Shown here: in pieces, positions 22,551 through 34,470 of the stretch
Layout of the letters: each line of letters opens with the position of its first letter
Position numbering within the stretch: the first letter of the stretch is position 1
Assembly: GCA_030407085.1 (NCBI GenBank)
Contig: CM059586.1
Location: forward strand, 33,653,501 to 33,717,500
Reading direction: 5' to 3'
DNA length: 64,000 nt
Origin: Trichopria drosophilae
Taxonomy: Eukaryota > Arthropoda > Insecta > Hymenoptera > Diapriidae
The notes under the pieces: generated by a model
The model's input: the letters and a program-made list of their open reading frames with translations, nothing else
Told to the model about the DNA's origin: nothing
Database searches by the model: none
Translations under genes and position numbers: made by a program

Positions 22551-23309
22551 AGTCGAACGGAATTGGAAATATTGATTAAGTTCCCACATCATTCGCGAAT
22601 ACAATTAAAAAACGCGATGATGAGGAAGCCGATGGGTCTGGCAATCCATTTATCTAATCCATTCTGATCGCGTCTGAACTGTTCCAGTTGAATGATGAAC
22701 AAAAGAATTACCCGAAGCCAAGCCGACTATCCTCGGCAAATAAAAAACACGAAGCCTTTCGACAAATCACTCGAGAAAAAACCACAAATAACATCGGTGA
22801 TTTTTAAACTTATTTCAAGTCGAAATACGTAACAAAAAATATAAACTTAACACTTTGCTGATACATTATATTGCATTTTTAAATAAATTTTTTGTTTAAT
22901 GTTATTAAAAATTTTTATTAGTTTTCTTAAAATCAGCGGTGATTGATGTTTTACATACAATAAAATGTATGACACATTTTTTCACATTTTATAAACAAAA
23001 GACTAATTTTCCATACCTGGATGAAAATGCAAAATCTTCGGAAATATTTAAAAGTGAGGTTTCATCACTATGTCCAACGGATTTCAAGTTAAACTCGAGA
23101 GGGTAAATAAAAATGGTGTACGTATCCTTATTAATATTTGATACAGCGCAAGCGCGTATTATGGGCGCTAAGCGTTTGAGTGCGTTCTTGTTTTCAGTGT
23201 AACCCGAAACTAAGCGGTTTAAGAGATGAACGCGGCATAACTATTCGTTTGAGACTCGTCTCGTGATCACATGCATGAGTCGCATCAGCCGGATCTTCGG
23301 ACATTTAGA
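22551..23309. other. Intron, mixed composition
   Basis: Small GC-richer patches at 22610-22760 and 23140-23300 (GTGCGTTCTTG, GATCACATGCATGAGTCG). No structure recognised. Confidence 0.35.
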
Positions 23310-23670
23310 AAAAGGAAAGAGACGAATCACCGAGAAATATACAGTATTAAACTGAACGGATAAGACAAAGAAAGAGAATGATAAAATAACAGCGAAGAAA
23401 GAGGTAAAAGAATTGTGCAGGTACGTGTGTATTCATGTAAGGGAGAGTGTGAGAAGACAGGATAGAGAAGGCAAAGAACACAATAAGAAGAAACTAAAGA
23501 ACGAAAGAGGATAAGAGAGTGTTAAGATAATAGTAAGAAAGAGGAAGGAGAGAAACGAAGAAACAATAATAGTGGGAAAGAAGTCGAGGGTGGAAGAGAA
23601 AGAAGGGATGAAAGAAGCAATGTGAACTGATTCCCAAAGAATACAAAAAGCGGAATGACAGAATGAAAAA
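23310..23670 (+). repeat. Purine-rich tract (strand-asymmetric)
   Basis: About 360 bp in which the plus strand is overwhelmingly A and G (AAAGAGGAAGGAGAGAAACG, GAAAGAAGGGATGAAAG), without a simple repeat unit. It contains two donor-like sites, GTGCAG/GTACGT (about 23420) and CAT/GTAAGG (about 23438). On the minus strand (dac sense) it is a long polypyrimidine stretch. Confidence 0.55.
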
Positions 23671-24013
23671 TTAGATGCGCGAGTCTATTCCAGGTCTAAT
23701 AGCCGTATAACATTTTTCATGAAAGTAATTAAAAATATAATTGTGAAAGGGTTTGTCACAACTAATGACAAATATTGGAGGAATTATTTTTATTTAAAAA
23801 AATTAGTAAAATATTTACAACTAATTGAACCCTTTAACTTTCAGAAAAAAATATGTTCACTTGTAAAAAAAACACGTATATACTTCATCAATTCGACAGT
23901 AATTTGGTAAATCATGATTTTTGAAGTAGTTGAATCCGAATCTGAAATCGAATTTTCAAATTTCACCAGAGTTGTTCGCTTTTCACTAAATAAAGAGTGA
24001 ATTCTCACTAGAA
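23671..24013. other. AT-rich intron
   Basis: Nothing supported. Confidence 0.4.
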
Positions 24014-24022
24014 GAAATTTAG

Positions 24023-24510
24023 GGTGCGGGTCGAGATACCGACAAATCAAACAGCTGACAGGTCGAAAAACCGACAGTCAAAATACCGACATTCAAAAAG
24101 CCGACAAGCAAGAAGTCGACACGTCCAAAAGCCGACAGGCCAAAAGCCAACAGGCCAAAAGCGGACAGGCCAAAAGAGGACAAGCCAAAAGCCGACACGT
24201 CAAAAAGCCGATAGGCAAAAAAACGACAGTAAAAAAACCGACAGCTCAAAAAACCAACAGTGAAGCAACCGACGTTCAAAAAAACGAAGAAAAAAATCCG
24301 ACACGTCAAAAAACCGACTATCGTATTATGTCCTCGCAAGACTATCATTTTTTATTTAAAAGTATGATTTAAAAGTATGAAAACATGAAGGCCGAACTTT
24401 TTAGATATTCGATGCGAGGACTTTTCGACGGTTGGTTTTTCTATTGTCGACTTTTTGCCTGTTGGCTATTTGAAGTGTCGGCTCTTTGATTGGTCGGTTT
24501 TTTGACCCGC
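24023..24510. mobile_element. Foldback element with 15-16 bp satellite arms
   Basis: The left arm (24023-24320) consists of about 19 tandem units of the type CCGACAGGTCAAAAAG. The right arm (about 24424-24510) holds the same units inverted (GTCGGTTTTTTGACC), with about 100 bp of unrelated sequence between. The outer ends are GGTGCGGGTCG and, read inward, GCGGGTCAAAAAACC. A perfect 9 bp direct repeat, GAAATTTAG, flanks it (24014-24022 and 24511-24519). Tandem-repeat arms and a 9 bp target duplication are what Drosophila Foldback (FB) elements show. The 109-codon minus frame with an LSAFG-like period is produced by the 15 bp unit and is not a gene. Confidence 0.8.
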
Positions 24511-24519
24511 GAAATTTAG

Positions 24520-24939
24520 AAATCTGTTTTTCCATAAGTTGTAGTTGTTTGCGCAAGCATGGAAAAAGTCGTACTTGGGGCCTTCCGACCTCTTAGTGTT
24601 TTAAAGGAATGTAAAAAATGTCTTGAGGCAAATAAGGAAATGGTTACAATTGCCAATTAATAAGTTAGTAATTCATTTTTTGTACCAATTAAGTTCCTAG
24701 TCACCAATTTATTATTCCTTAAGATAACTATTTAAACATTCGATTCCCCTAACTAAGGATTTTTTTCATGCGACTATCTACTGATGATTCTGCTACTCGC
24801 CGATTGGTGGCGTTGGTGTCCTACGAATGTCGGTTTTTTATTACAGCCCACGTTAGCTTACATCGTCATCTTCTTATATACCTATAATTTCAAATCTCCC
24901 ATAAGCTCATTGATTAGTCGCACACTTTCTAAATAGGTA
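24520..24939. other. Intron between two elements
   Basis: AT-rich, with TAATTAA/TTAGTAA words like those at 17751-19160 and 29800-29960. Nothing else. Confidence 0.35.
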
Positions 24940-25309
24940 CAGTAGTCCCCATCCTAAGTTATCTCATCCAAAGTTGTTAGGCCGTCCAAAGTTATGTATT
25001 TTTCCCTTCCAAAATTATACAAGCCTGTTCTCCTTTTCTCCTTCCATGACGTTTCGTTTTGCGCATCGCGACGACAGTCACGACAGTGGCGACACTCTAC
25101 AGACGCACACATGTAAATCACAATTTGAATTACGATATTCGTCAAGGATCGGCAAACCTAGAAACACTTTGGTTATACACGTACCACACACATACTCGCA
25201 ACGAACATAAACGAAAACGCGGCAGTTGGGGTAGGGAGGGGATATAATTTTGGACAGTCGGCCGCCATTTTGTGAAAACGGATCGTACAACTTAGGATGG
25301 AGACTACTG
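24940..25309. mobile_element. TA-flanked MITE (Tc1/mariner-like)
   Basis: The 370 bp element is flanked by TA (24938-24939 and 25310-25311). Its ends are CAGTAGTCCCCATCCTAAGTT and, read inward from the right, CAGTAGTCTCCATCCTAAGTT (one mismatch). Subterminal CGTCCAAAGTTAT and ATAATTTTGGACAG form a second inverted pair. The GC-richer middle (25030-25240) is open in several frames but shows no transposase motif. Confidence 0.75.
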
Positions 25310-25560
25310 TACTGTTACAATTCGTATGTCAGAAAATCTGGAAATCTTGCAATCTGAAAATGGTCGCCCAACAACTTAAACCGTAAAACCTAACTGCTTC
25401 CTTAAATGGACCCACGACTTTTTCCATGTAAAATGCAACAAAAGGTAAATTAATAAAAAATTCGTTTGATGAAATTTGATTATATAAAATACGATTTGAA
25501 ACAGTCGCAATTTGTTAACATAGCCATTCCATCGAGATATTTCGTTGGTGGTGTAGCGGA

Positions 25561-26060
25561 CGGTTATGGGTGTAATTTATACCCGTTTAAGAAATTCCTG
25601 TATCATAACACCTCGATTGGAAATATTCGCTGAACAACGTACTCGCATCCCTCGGAGCAGCTCTCGACATTCGCTCGCCCGCAATTTCAGGCGCACACTT
25701 GAACTCGTAACTCCACACACACTTATATTTTGAATGTTTATCCATAATAATGATGGATGGATTTGAGATAATACTTTGGTGGGTGAGAAGGGAAGGGAAG
25801 AGGGTAGATGGAGGCTGACTCCGGCAATGCCCACACCTCCGAATCGGAATTTTGCGCACGGTCGACGATGACGTGAAGTTTCAAGCGCCGCCGCCGCTGT
25901 TGCCGCCGAAAGGGGAGTACGGATTTCAAGTCTTCACTTTTCGCCGTTGCGGGGCATTTATCATGTTCGCGCTGAAAAGACCTTGGCGGAAATATAGCCT
26001 GGCCTTTGTGTGTACGTGCATTAACAAGCAAGTTTCGCGGTGTGCTTGAAATACTTGCGT
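25561..26060. other. GC-richer island, candidate regulatory sequence
   Basis: Includes CGCCGCCGCCGCTGTTGCCG (25887-25906), a short CCG/GCC run. Frames of 65-97 codons open on both strands with no consistent protein signal. Confidence 0.35.
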
Positions 26061-26465
26061 GTTATATAGCCCGCTCTCCAGTCGCGATTAAAATTCGATT
26101 TTGACACTTGGGGTGTATGAATTGTTCAATGGAAAATTGAAAGCTCCTGTGAACTTTTCATTTTAAACATTTCTTTCCAAGAGAGTCTTTCACGTTATTC
26201 GTGGGAAAATTCTTTGAATGTATAATTGAAACCCCGGTTCCTGGTTTTGGGCTGGCTCCACTCTATTCCCTAACTGGTAAAACTATAATGGCGCTGACTA
26301 GTAGATGACTAGAACTGGGCAGGAGCAAGACTGGGAGATGGTAACCTCAAATCTCAGTTTGACTTTACAAATCTTGAACTTCCTTCTGACGTCCGTTGAC
26401 AACTCAATTGTGGAGTCGCAGAGCATTTTTTAGCACAACTTATTTGAAAAGAAGCTAATCAAAAG
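26061..26465. repeat. Block with recurring TGGTTC/CTAGAACTGG phrases
   Basis: 26230-26345 repeats similar phrases (CGGTTCCTGGTTTTGGGCTGG, GGCGCTGACTAGTAGATGACTAG, AGAACTGGGCAGGAGC) that recur in altered form at 26880-27115. The two blocks bracket the element at 26466-26757, so an older repeat may have been interrupted by it. Confidence 0.35.
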
Positions 26466-26757
26466 AATTACACAGAACCAAAAAAATTTAGTGGGGAGAT
26501 ATCATGAATCGGAGGTACTGGATCTTATAGATTTTTGGAGCTTCAAAAGGACTCCGTTGTTCAATTTGACCCATCACGTCAAGATTTTATGAAAACAGTT
26601 AAAATATACTTTTTGACAATTTGAGGTTAGCATATGTGAAAAATCTGACATGATGGGCCGAATTGGACAACAAGTTCGTTTTCAGCAACTAAAAATCTAT
26701 AAGATCCACCACCTCCGATTCATCTCCCAAATATTTTTTGTGTGGTCCTGTGTAATT
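26466..26757. mobile_element. Inverted-arm MITE (AATTACACAG family)
   Basis: The 292 bp element has arms of about 80 bp. AATTACACAGAACCAAAAAA faces, inward from the right, AATTACACAGGACCACACAA. Then GGGGAGATATCATGAATCGG faces GGGAGATGAATCGG, and GGATCTTATAGATTTTT is identical in both. Its ends match the larger element at 16375-17210. No coding capacity. The target duplication is not clear. Confidence 0.75.
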
Positions 26758-27130
26758 ATTGTAATTGATTATGGCAACGACTAATTAATACAGTATTGCT
26801 CAGAAATAATAACACCTTATTATAAAATGATACTACCCTATTTCACCTACCAGAGAAGTCAAATGCTAGTTAATACCACAATAGTGCGACGTCAGTTCCA
26901 GCCTGATACTAGTCCGCACCAGACAATAGTCTGGTTTAATTACAAAGACAAATCCAGTCTAGTTCTGGTCTAGTGTCATAATTAGGACAACAATTCATAG
27001 GAAGAACCTGACGATTCGTTGTCTGATGATAGCTTCTATCTGATCTAACTTGCCAGGTAAAGAGGAAACCAGGATAGCGCCAGTCTAGTTCCACGGTAAT
27101 TTTCTACCAGGAAAGCAATCGAATTTGGAT
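26758..27130. repeat. Degenerate array of CCAGTCTAGTTC-like phrases
   Basis: Between 26880 and 27115: CAGTTCCAGCCTGATACTAG, CAGTCTAGTTCTGGTCTAGTG and GCCAGTCTAGTTCCACGG. Orientation is mixed and there is no fixed period, like the GTACTG array at 7270-7565. Confidence 0.4.
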
Positions 27131-28870
27131 TAACTATCGGGACAATGTATGTCTACACTGATAACAATGATCTGGGAATAATAAAGCCACAATTACAGTT
27201 ACTAATTCCTAAATGGTTAGTCATAATCCAAGTGTGATCTAAGTGGTTCGAAACATAGAGCGATTTTTAAGATTTTATTTGTAAAACTGTAAATTTCTAA
27301 AACCCAAGCTACAATTGCAGTTGTCAATTTTGTTTCAACTTATTGATGCAATATTGTAGTTCTAGTTGCTATATGACTATTTGGTAAGCAAGTAATACAA
27401 TAAATTCAGCAGGAAAAATTAACCAGATAGATAATGAACTTGATTCATCACAATTTACCTAATCTAGCTTTTATCTTTACGCCATAAAGTCCACATGTAA
27501 ATATTAGTTTCAGCATTCGACTGAAAAAAGTGTACTAGCCTTTTAGATGCGAACGATCTCATACAATGTACTGAATTCCGAAAATATTGACAAATTTCAA
27601 ACTGCTAAATAAATTTTGATAAGATTACTAAATAACAGACGATGTAACGCAAATAGAACCTCTAGAAATTCTACGAATAATGTATGATGTTGTCGTTAAA
27701 CCAACCTTCGATTGATATCTACTATGGATGTTATTAGATAGGTCAGAAACAAATGAAAAATGTTTCCACTGTATAAAATGTTATTCTTCAAAATCATCGC
27801 TCTGAATCTTTATTTATGGACTAACAATTTGAAAAGTTTTGTACCGACATCCGACGTACAATAGCTGAATATTTCAGCGCAGTAATAAATTTGAATGTTC
27901 AGAACCTCAGAAACTACGGTTAAATTAATAAACATAAATTCAACTTATGTAAATATATGTAAACAAAAGCATAATGAGTATTTCAGAAAGATGTAAAATT
28001 ACGTTTTTTATCTACCACACATTAATCTAGACGACTGAATTCAATACCTGTGCTTGCATATCATTTATGTCAAATTCTTTCATCAACGCTAACACGCCTT
28101 CTTAATTGTTTTGTTACCAATACGAAAAAAGCAGACAAGAATCAACATCGGAAATTTTGAAAATAAATGTTAAAATTATGGAAAATCAATCAAATTGTGC
28201 GGTCGCGGCTTATCTTTTGTTCTCGGTTGTTCGAGCAACTCATTTTCTCAAAGCTAGCACCTACATACATACATAAAGAGTGTTCGGGTATGATTATGCT
28301 ATTCCCGTCGAGTGTAATACATATATATTTGAGAGTCAATTTACGTGTATTTTTCACGGAAGCTATCTCACGTAATTAAGACAATGAAGGAACTCACCGT
28401 AAATCACACCGGTGGTGCACATCTACTTAACGCGATATCGGATTGACGATCTACATACTTTCCACGCAGTTGATTTGCATACAGAATATCTCCTGCAGAA
28501 CGGCAGAATTTAACATCACCTTGCTGGGGCTTCGTCGTGACCTTCATTGTCTTATTTTTACCAGAACGGTACGTATATGCCGGGGAAACAAATGACGGAT
28601 ATTGGTTAAAAAAAATGACCATGGTAACTTAAACGTACTTTCAGAATATCACTATGTGATTCTCATTTACTCAACAATAGAGGATAAAATTAATTAAAAG
28701 CACTTATGTTGTTTGTTTAGGGAAGAATTCGACACCTTCGCATAGAATGCACGTTTACATTTGACTTTCAAATCAATATTTGAATTAGATTTAATATCAA
28801 TTCCATTATACAGAACTCTGCGTTAAATAAAAGGGCATTTTTTATTTTTCATAAAAATCAATTTTTTTAT
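27131..28870. other. AT-rich intron
   Basis: Slightly GC-richer at 28390-28590, where a 72-codon minus frame opens without motif. No repeat boundaries seen. Confidence 0.4.
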
Positions 28871-28872
28871 TA

Positions 28873-29060
28873 GATGGACGCCATATTGGAGCCGCCATTT
28901 TGAATTCAGGAAATCTGAGCCACGTATTCGTAATCGGTGACCCCGAAAATACTTATTATCATCTTCTTGGGTGGATAGCCCAGAGGTTCCGGTCTGAAGA
29001 AAAATTAAAAAAATTAAAAAAATTTAAAAAAAAAATAAAAATATGTAATCACAGAAAATA
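28873..29060. repeat. Fragment of the GCCATTTTGAAT dispersed repeat
   Basis: GACGCCATATTGGAGCCGCC, then ATTTTGAATTC, then ATTCGTAATCGGTGACCCCG matches the core repeated three times inside the MITE at 7591-8259. A tRNA A-box-like phrase (GGATAGCCCAGAGGTTCCGG, 28973) and an A-rich run follow. No termini. Confidence 0.5.
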
Positions 29061-30640
29061 TGTTTTTAGCCGAACGAAATAATTTTTCGCCGATTTTTTA
29101 GATTTTTCATTCACCAGCATAGATATAACAATTCGGTTATAATTCACGATCATTTAAGAATTTTTAAAATTTGCTAAAAGTTACTTTATAGTGTAGGATT
29201 GAATGCATGGAGCTATGTTAGAGTCATATGACATGTGACTTTTTTTAAACATTTTTGGGATTTTTGAGCTCCGAAGTTATTTATGTTCATTTTAATCCCA
29301 GAAAATCGTTATCTTAAAAATCAAGATATAAAATGAATATCACAGTTTTGTAGTTGATAATTCAAATAGTATTAAAAATTAATGTCAATATGTAAACTCG
29401 TGACTTATATTTGACTTCTATTTTACTCAAAAAATCTTAATTTTTAAATTTAAAGTTCTTAAATTTAAAAAAAAAATTGTAGTTGCCATTTCTTTAAGAA
29501 GATAAAAGTTCAGTATATAGTACATAGATTCTTATGCGATAGTTATATTAAAAAAGGAATTAAAAATGTTTTGTCAATCATTGATGAACTACAGATAATA
29601 GAGCACAATATATGCCAACTTGTAATAAATGTTATGATCATTTATTCCTTACATTAGACTGTGTAATTAATAAAAACAAATACTTCTTATAATTAGTTTT
29701 ATTGTACAACTAAACTGATGCAGAATAAAATAAAAAAACACTCTAGACTTTAATTAATCAAAAACGACTATTACGCAGTGAAAAGTGGGTTACCGTCAAT
29801 TAATAAGTTTTTTACTGATATATACCAAAATATTAATTCATTAGTAAAATTCTACTAATCTACAAGTAGATATTGACTTTTTAATTTAGTAGTTTGTAGA
29901 ATTAGTAATAAATTAGAAGGTTTTAACTTTTTATTACCAAAAATTATTAGTCATTCATTTGATTCACTTTTCGTTTTCTTATTGGTAGTTTTTAACTAGT
30001 TCAGATTTAGATAGCATACAAGACGTGAGATTAATAAGCAACTTTGTCTAAAATACCTGCAGATAGAGAACTAAATTTGGAATTTGATTAAGTTCATGAG
30101 TAAACATAGGTCACATTGAAAAATGAAGTGCTTTCAGCAGACGCTTGCGTGGTTACATTTAAGATATTCTTAGTGTCTTATTCTAGGTGTCTTCTTGTAT
30201 TACTAAAGGTGATTCTTTATAAAGGAAATTCTTCTGCGAAATATCATACTTCCAGTGACACATCCATAAGACACCCGATTTTGCAGTGTCAAAGTTTACT
30301 AAAATTTAAAATAATTCTACATTTTACACTGCTACAATATAAACAATTTTCATTTATAATACGCATGTCCATATTTACAGCGCTCGATAGGAATGCCCAA
30401 ACTTCCAGAACCTGTTTTCTTCGTGTACATTACTTGAAACGAATATAATTATATCAGTAAAACAAATCAAATCAAAATAATTTTGATCTTTGCACAAATC
30501 GATCAATAGTACCTACTAAATTAGTGAAAACTTAATTCACATCATATCGTTTACTTCGACCTCACTGAAATCAGAGCTTTAAAAATGTCGAAATTATAAG
30601 ACACGAAGGATTGACATTCGAGGAGATTTTGTCGGGAAAT
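29061..30640. other. AT-rich intron
   Basis: 29800-29960 is dense in TTAGTA/TACTAA words in both orientations (CTACTAATCTACAAG, TTGTAGAATTAGTAATAAATTAG), probably a decayed repeat. A 110-codon plus frame (30116-30448) has no motif. Confidence 0.35.
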
Positions 30641-31010
30641 TAACACGTGTTAAATACACTCGACCGGAGTGTGTCGAGCGATTAGAAGGAGTGAATGTTG
30701 TAGGAAGAAAAAGGAAGCGGTTGCGGTGCGAGAGAGCGATCATAAATTGTCAATTTCGAAGTCAATTTGCCCAGGCTTACCAATCGGCTGCCGGTTAATT
30801 TCAAGGTGAATTGTGTCCAATATGGGTATATTATTAATGGGTCGCCGAGGGTATGTGGGGATAGGGTGCACTCGAACCGAGGGTTGCAACCCCGCTTTCG
30901 CGCATTGCCTAAATCTATCGCTCGAGGCAGCGCGATCGCATTCGCTCAGCTTCTGCTTGCTCGTCCCGTGTCGAGTGCTTCCAATATTCACCTATTAAAC
31001 CCCGACTAAA
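30641..31010. other. GC-richer island with a 12 bp palindrome
   Basis: CpG-rich sequence with a perfect palindrome, GGGTTGCAACCC (30881-30892), and CGCTCGAGGCAGCGCGATCG (30919-30938). Frames open on both strands (80 plus, 83 minus), neither convincing. Confidence 0.35.
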
Positions 31011-31355
31011 AAAATGCAGTTTTACGAATGATTTTGTTTCCATTCCACCCCACGATACTCTTCAATTTTGAAGTGACTATGCTTACGAATCTATTGTTTT
31101 TCTTGTATTTCTTCCAATGGTTTTAAAAATATATCTACCAACAGAGCTCTTTCTGAGCTGACTTAAAATTATCTCGAAATCGCTCACTGTCATCAGCAAT
31201 TATTATCTCTTAATTGTAACTTCATCTGCGTTAATGGATAGGCACTACTTCTCTGCTTTATCGAATTTCAGATTTTCTTCATGATGTACATGGACATTTA
31301 TTATAAAAAGGCGAAATGCTTTTTTTATATTCAATAGTTTTATAAAATGATAACA

Positions 31356-31385
31356 AAGAGAGAGAGAGAGAGAGAGGGAGAGAGA
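31356..31385. repeat. (AG)n microsatellite
   Basis: About 15 AG units with one G interruption, followed by ATGGGG. Simple sequence. Confidence 0.9.
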
Positions 31386-34190
31386 TGGGGTATTTTTTCC
31401 GTTTCATCCAATAGTTAGATGATTTTTAATGGCCTTATATCTCTCCGTTCAATTTAAAATCGATTGTCTACGTTCATGTTAGAATAACACGTGTTTTCCC
31501 TTTTATTTGCATTTTTGTATACGCCGTCACACCGAAACCAACTTTTAATTAATTAGTTACTAAGAGCGGAAAAGAAATTATTTAACTCGTTCTAAATGTA
31601 TGAACGATATTTATATGTATATAGACAGTTATTATACTCTGATATTTTTTTCTGACTTTTTTCCATGACATAGACAAAAATATGTATCATTTTTTGAGCA
31701 AACCAGTTCATTTATCAGAACCAATCAGTTTCGTTATGATAACGTTATGAAACTTCTAGAATTTTCGTTGATAATAACCCTATGTATCGTTTGATGTTTA
31801 ATATTTTGGATTTTTTTCGATTTCAGATGAATTCAGGGCCAATACTCTAAGCAAGAAGCACAGACTTTAAAAACATAATCAAAGCTTCAAATAAATTGAA
31901 ACCAAACTGTGCAGTTTCTTAAACCAGAATTATCGTTTTAGAAATCAAATTCTTTTTTTTTTACTATATTATTATCTTAAAATAGAAAAAAAATGCGGAT
32001 TTACCTTAGTCAAATCTTGATTTTATACAAATTAAAAAATAAGGAATGTTCATGAGAACATTGTTGTCATTTTTTAGCTATTTTTTTACTTGAAAAAAGT
32101 TTTTTATCGCATTCATTAATGATTGCTAGTTTTCTATGTTTTAGTAGGTTGCATTTCTTAAAATGTTGTCTGATATTTCTTGAATTTCTTGAAACCATAT
32201 CTTACTCATTAAGTAAGAGCATATTGAACATAACTAAATATAATATTTAAAAAAAAAGCAAACCCAAAAAGTACCTAGTTATTAAAGAGGCCATAGAGAA
32301 TTCTTTGATTAAATGTCTCGTAAACGAATATCATGGAAAAAAGTTTTGTTAAAAATATTATAAAAGTGTGTTGAGACAAGAGTTTTCTTAAAGATCGATA
32401 GGTCGCGTTCAAATGCAAAAAAGAAGACGGGTGATGGGTACTTGTCATGGATATTGTCTGAATGATCATATTGAGACATCTTTCTAGATAGCGCGAGATT
32501 TCCAGGTTTCATAAAGAACTCTTAAAGAAAATTCTCTTTAAAAAAATTTTACTGATTATAATAAAATGAAAATTCAGCTGTAGCCATATATACATATACT
32601 TTGGTAATCTCGAATCAAATATGTTATCCGATTAACAATTTTAGACTGTTTGTAAAAAAATGTCCAACAAAACATTAAACTCCAAGTTACAAATATCAGG
32701 ACATCATTGCTCCAGTAAAACTGATCAAACTCCAATTTTGTCACGAAAAATTAAAATTTGGTCATCAATGAAATATTTAGAAGTCTTAAAACATACATTT
32801 ATACAAAAAATAGATATTAAACAATTAAAATTTGGCTGACATTTAGAGGGAAATAATTTTGCAAATATTCAAATGTAATAGAGAAAATTCATTACAGAAA
32901 TCCAGACTTTAACTCAGAAAGATCACGCTACTGTTGCGGTATAGTTTGCAGTTGGCAAATTCGGTTTCAGGATGTTTGCGAGCATACGGTAGGCGGTGAC
33001 GCAGGATGTTTTCCAAGCAACGATAACGTCTAAAATTACGGTCCACATTTCAACTTGTACTCGCTTGTACGTACCAAGCACAAAACTTTCTTTGTTCTCC
33101 AATTTACTTGAAAATTAAAAAAAGATAATCGTTTGGGTGTTCTCAAATAGAATCGAACAAGCAATTAACTGTACATTATCACTTGTAAAATATGGGTAAA
33201 CTATCCAATCGATCGAAAAATCCTTTAAATATAGTTCTCATTTTTTAGGAAATTTTCTTGCGTATCTTCAAACAAAAATAATAAAAAACGCGTCAATCTC
33301 ACCTTTAAATCATTAAAAACGTGGGAAAAAGTACCAACACAAAGTTCCAATGCTTTGAAAACTAATAAAGTAACATATTCTTGGAAACGTTAGAAAATTC
33401 ATCACTGAAAACCACAAGTTAAATTAGCCATCCAAGTATAATTAAAAACGAATTTTTCTTATATATATACTATGGCCTAGTTTCATACTGGAAGTTTGTG
33501 CAAGCACAAAATTTCTATTGCCGCTCAATTATTATATTTTTAAAGAAAAAGTAGAATATTTTTGTAGATTTTACTAGAAATTAGTAGAAGAAGAATTAAA
33601 AGAAGTTCACAGTATCACAATTGTAAGTAATGGAACAAATTTTTTTTCAAATGTATTCTTTAATGTGATCTACTTTTCATGAATAAAAAATTTTTTGGAC
33701 AGATTTGAAAATTTGTTTTTCTAATGCAAAAACGTTTCAAACTGTGAAAATGAAGCCTCGGATGTAAACTGAATTGATCTCATTCTGATGTTTAGTATTC
33801 TAAATTAATTTATTAACATAATTGATTATTTTTATGAAGTTCGTTATGATTGAAACGAAATTGAAGTGAACATTAGCAGTAATAATTTTCATCAGTGATG
33901 AGTTCAAGTACCAATTTAATTCCTTTGCTGAATAATTGATGATAAAACATGAATAAATAAGGTCAATATTGCTAGAAATTTCTGTTGTTTGTCATGTGAT
34001 GTGTTGACTTTCTTAACTGCAGTTTTGGTCATACAACGGGATGGATCGTTTTTTAGTCTTCCCTCCATTTCCACTGTAAACAAGCGTACGGTCGAATTAG
34101 ATCGATTGCAAAAACAAAGGGTAACGTCCACGAATTCCAGTGACTTTTGAACATTTAATTCTAACATCCCTTATGCGCGTGCCAACTGCA
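31386..34190. other. AT-rich intron
   Basis: No island, tandem repeat or inverted repeat of note. Short frames only. Confidence 0.45.
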
Positions 34191-34470
34191 TATTCCTCAG
34201 GGACTGTCGACGAGTATTATCGATCGACGGAATGATGGAGCATGTTTATTACGTTACGTGCGGCACATAATCGAGACGCAAAACTAAATTGCTGTCGTTG
34301 CAAGAGCGTATATACTTGGAGACTCCCTAAGGCCGTTGCGAATTGGCGAATTACGATCCGTTAGATCCGTTTCGCTTAACGACGATACGTAAAGGAACTT
34401 CCTTAAATTCGCTTTAAGGAATCCATAAGAATCTCGCAAAGCTATGAGAAGGAAGTAACTGTACACGAAA
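34191..34470. other. Small GC-richer island
   Basis: GTCGACGAGTATTATCGATCG (34208 onward) and CGTTACGTGCGGCAC stand out from AT-rich flanks. Candidate regulatory patch only. Confidence 0.3.

Noticed and set aside
24019..24348. 109-codon minus frame with a five-residue LSAFG-like period
   Set aside because: The period is the 15 bp unit of the foldback arm, which happens to be a multiple of three.
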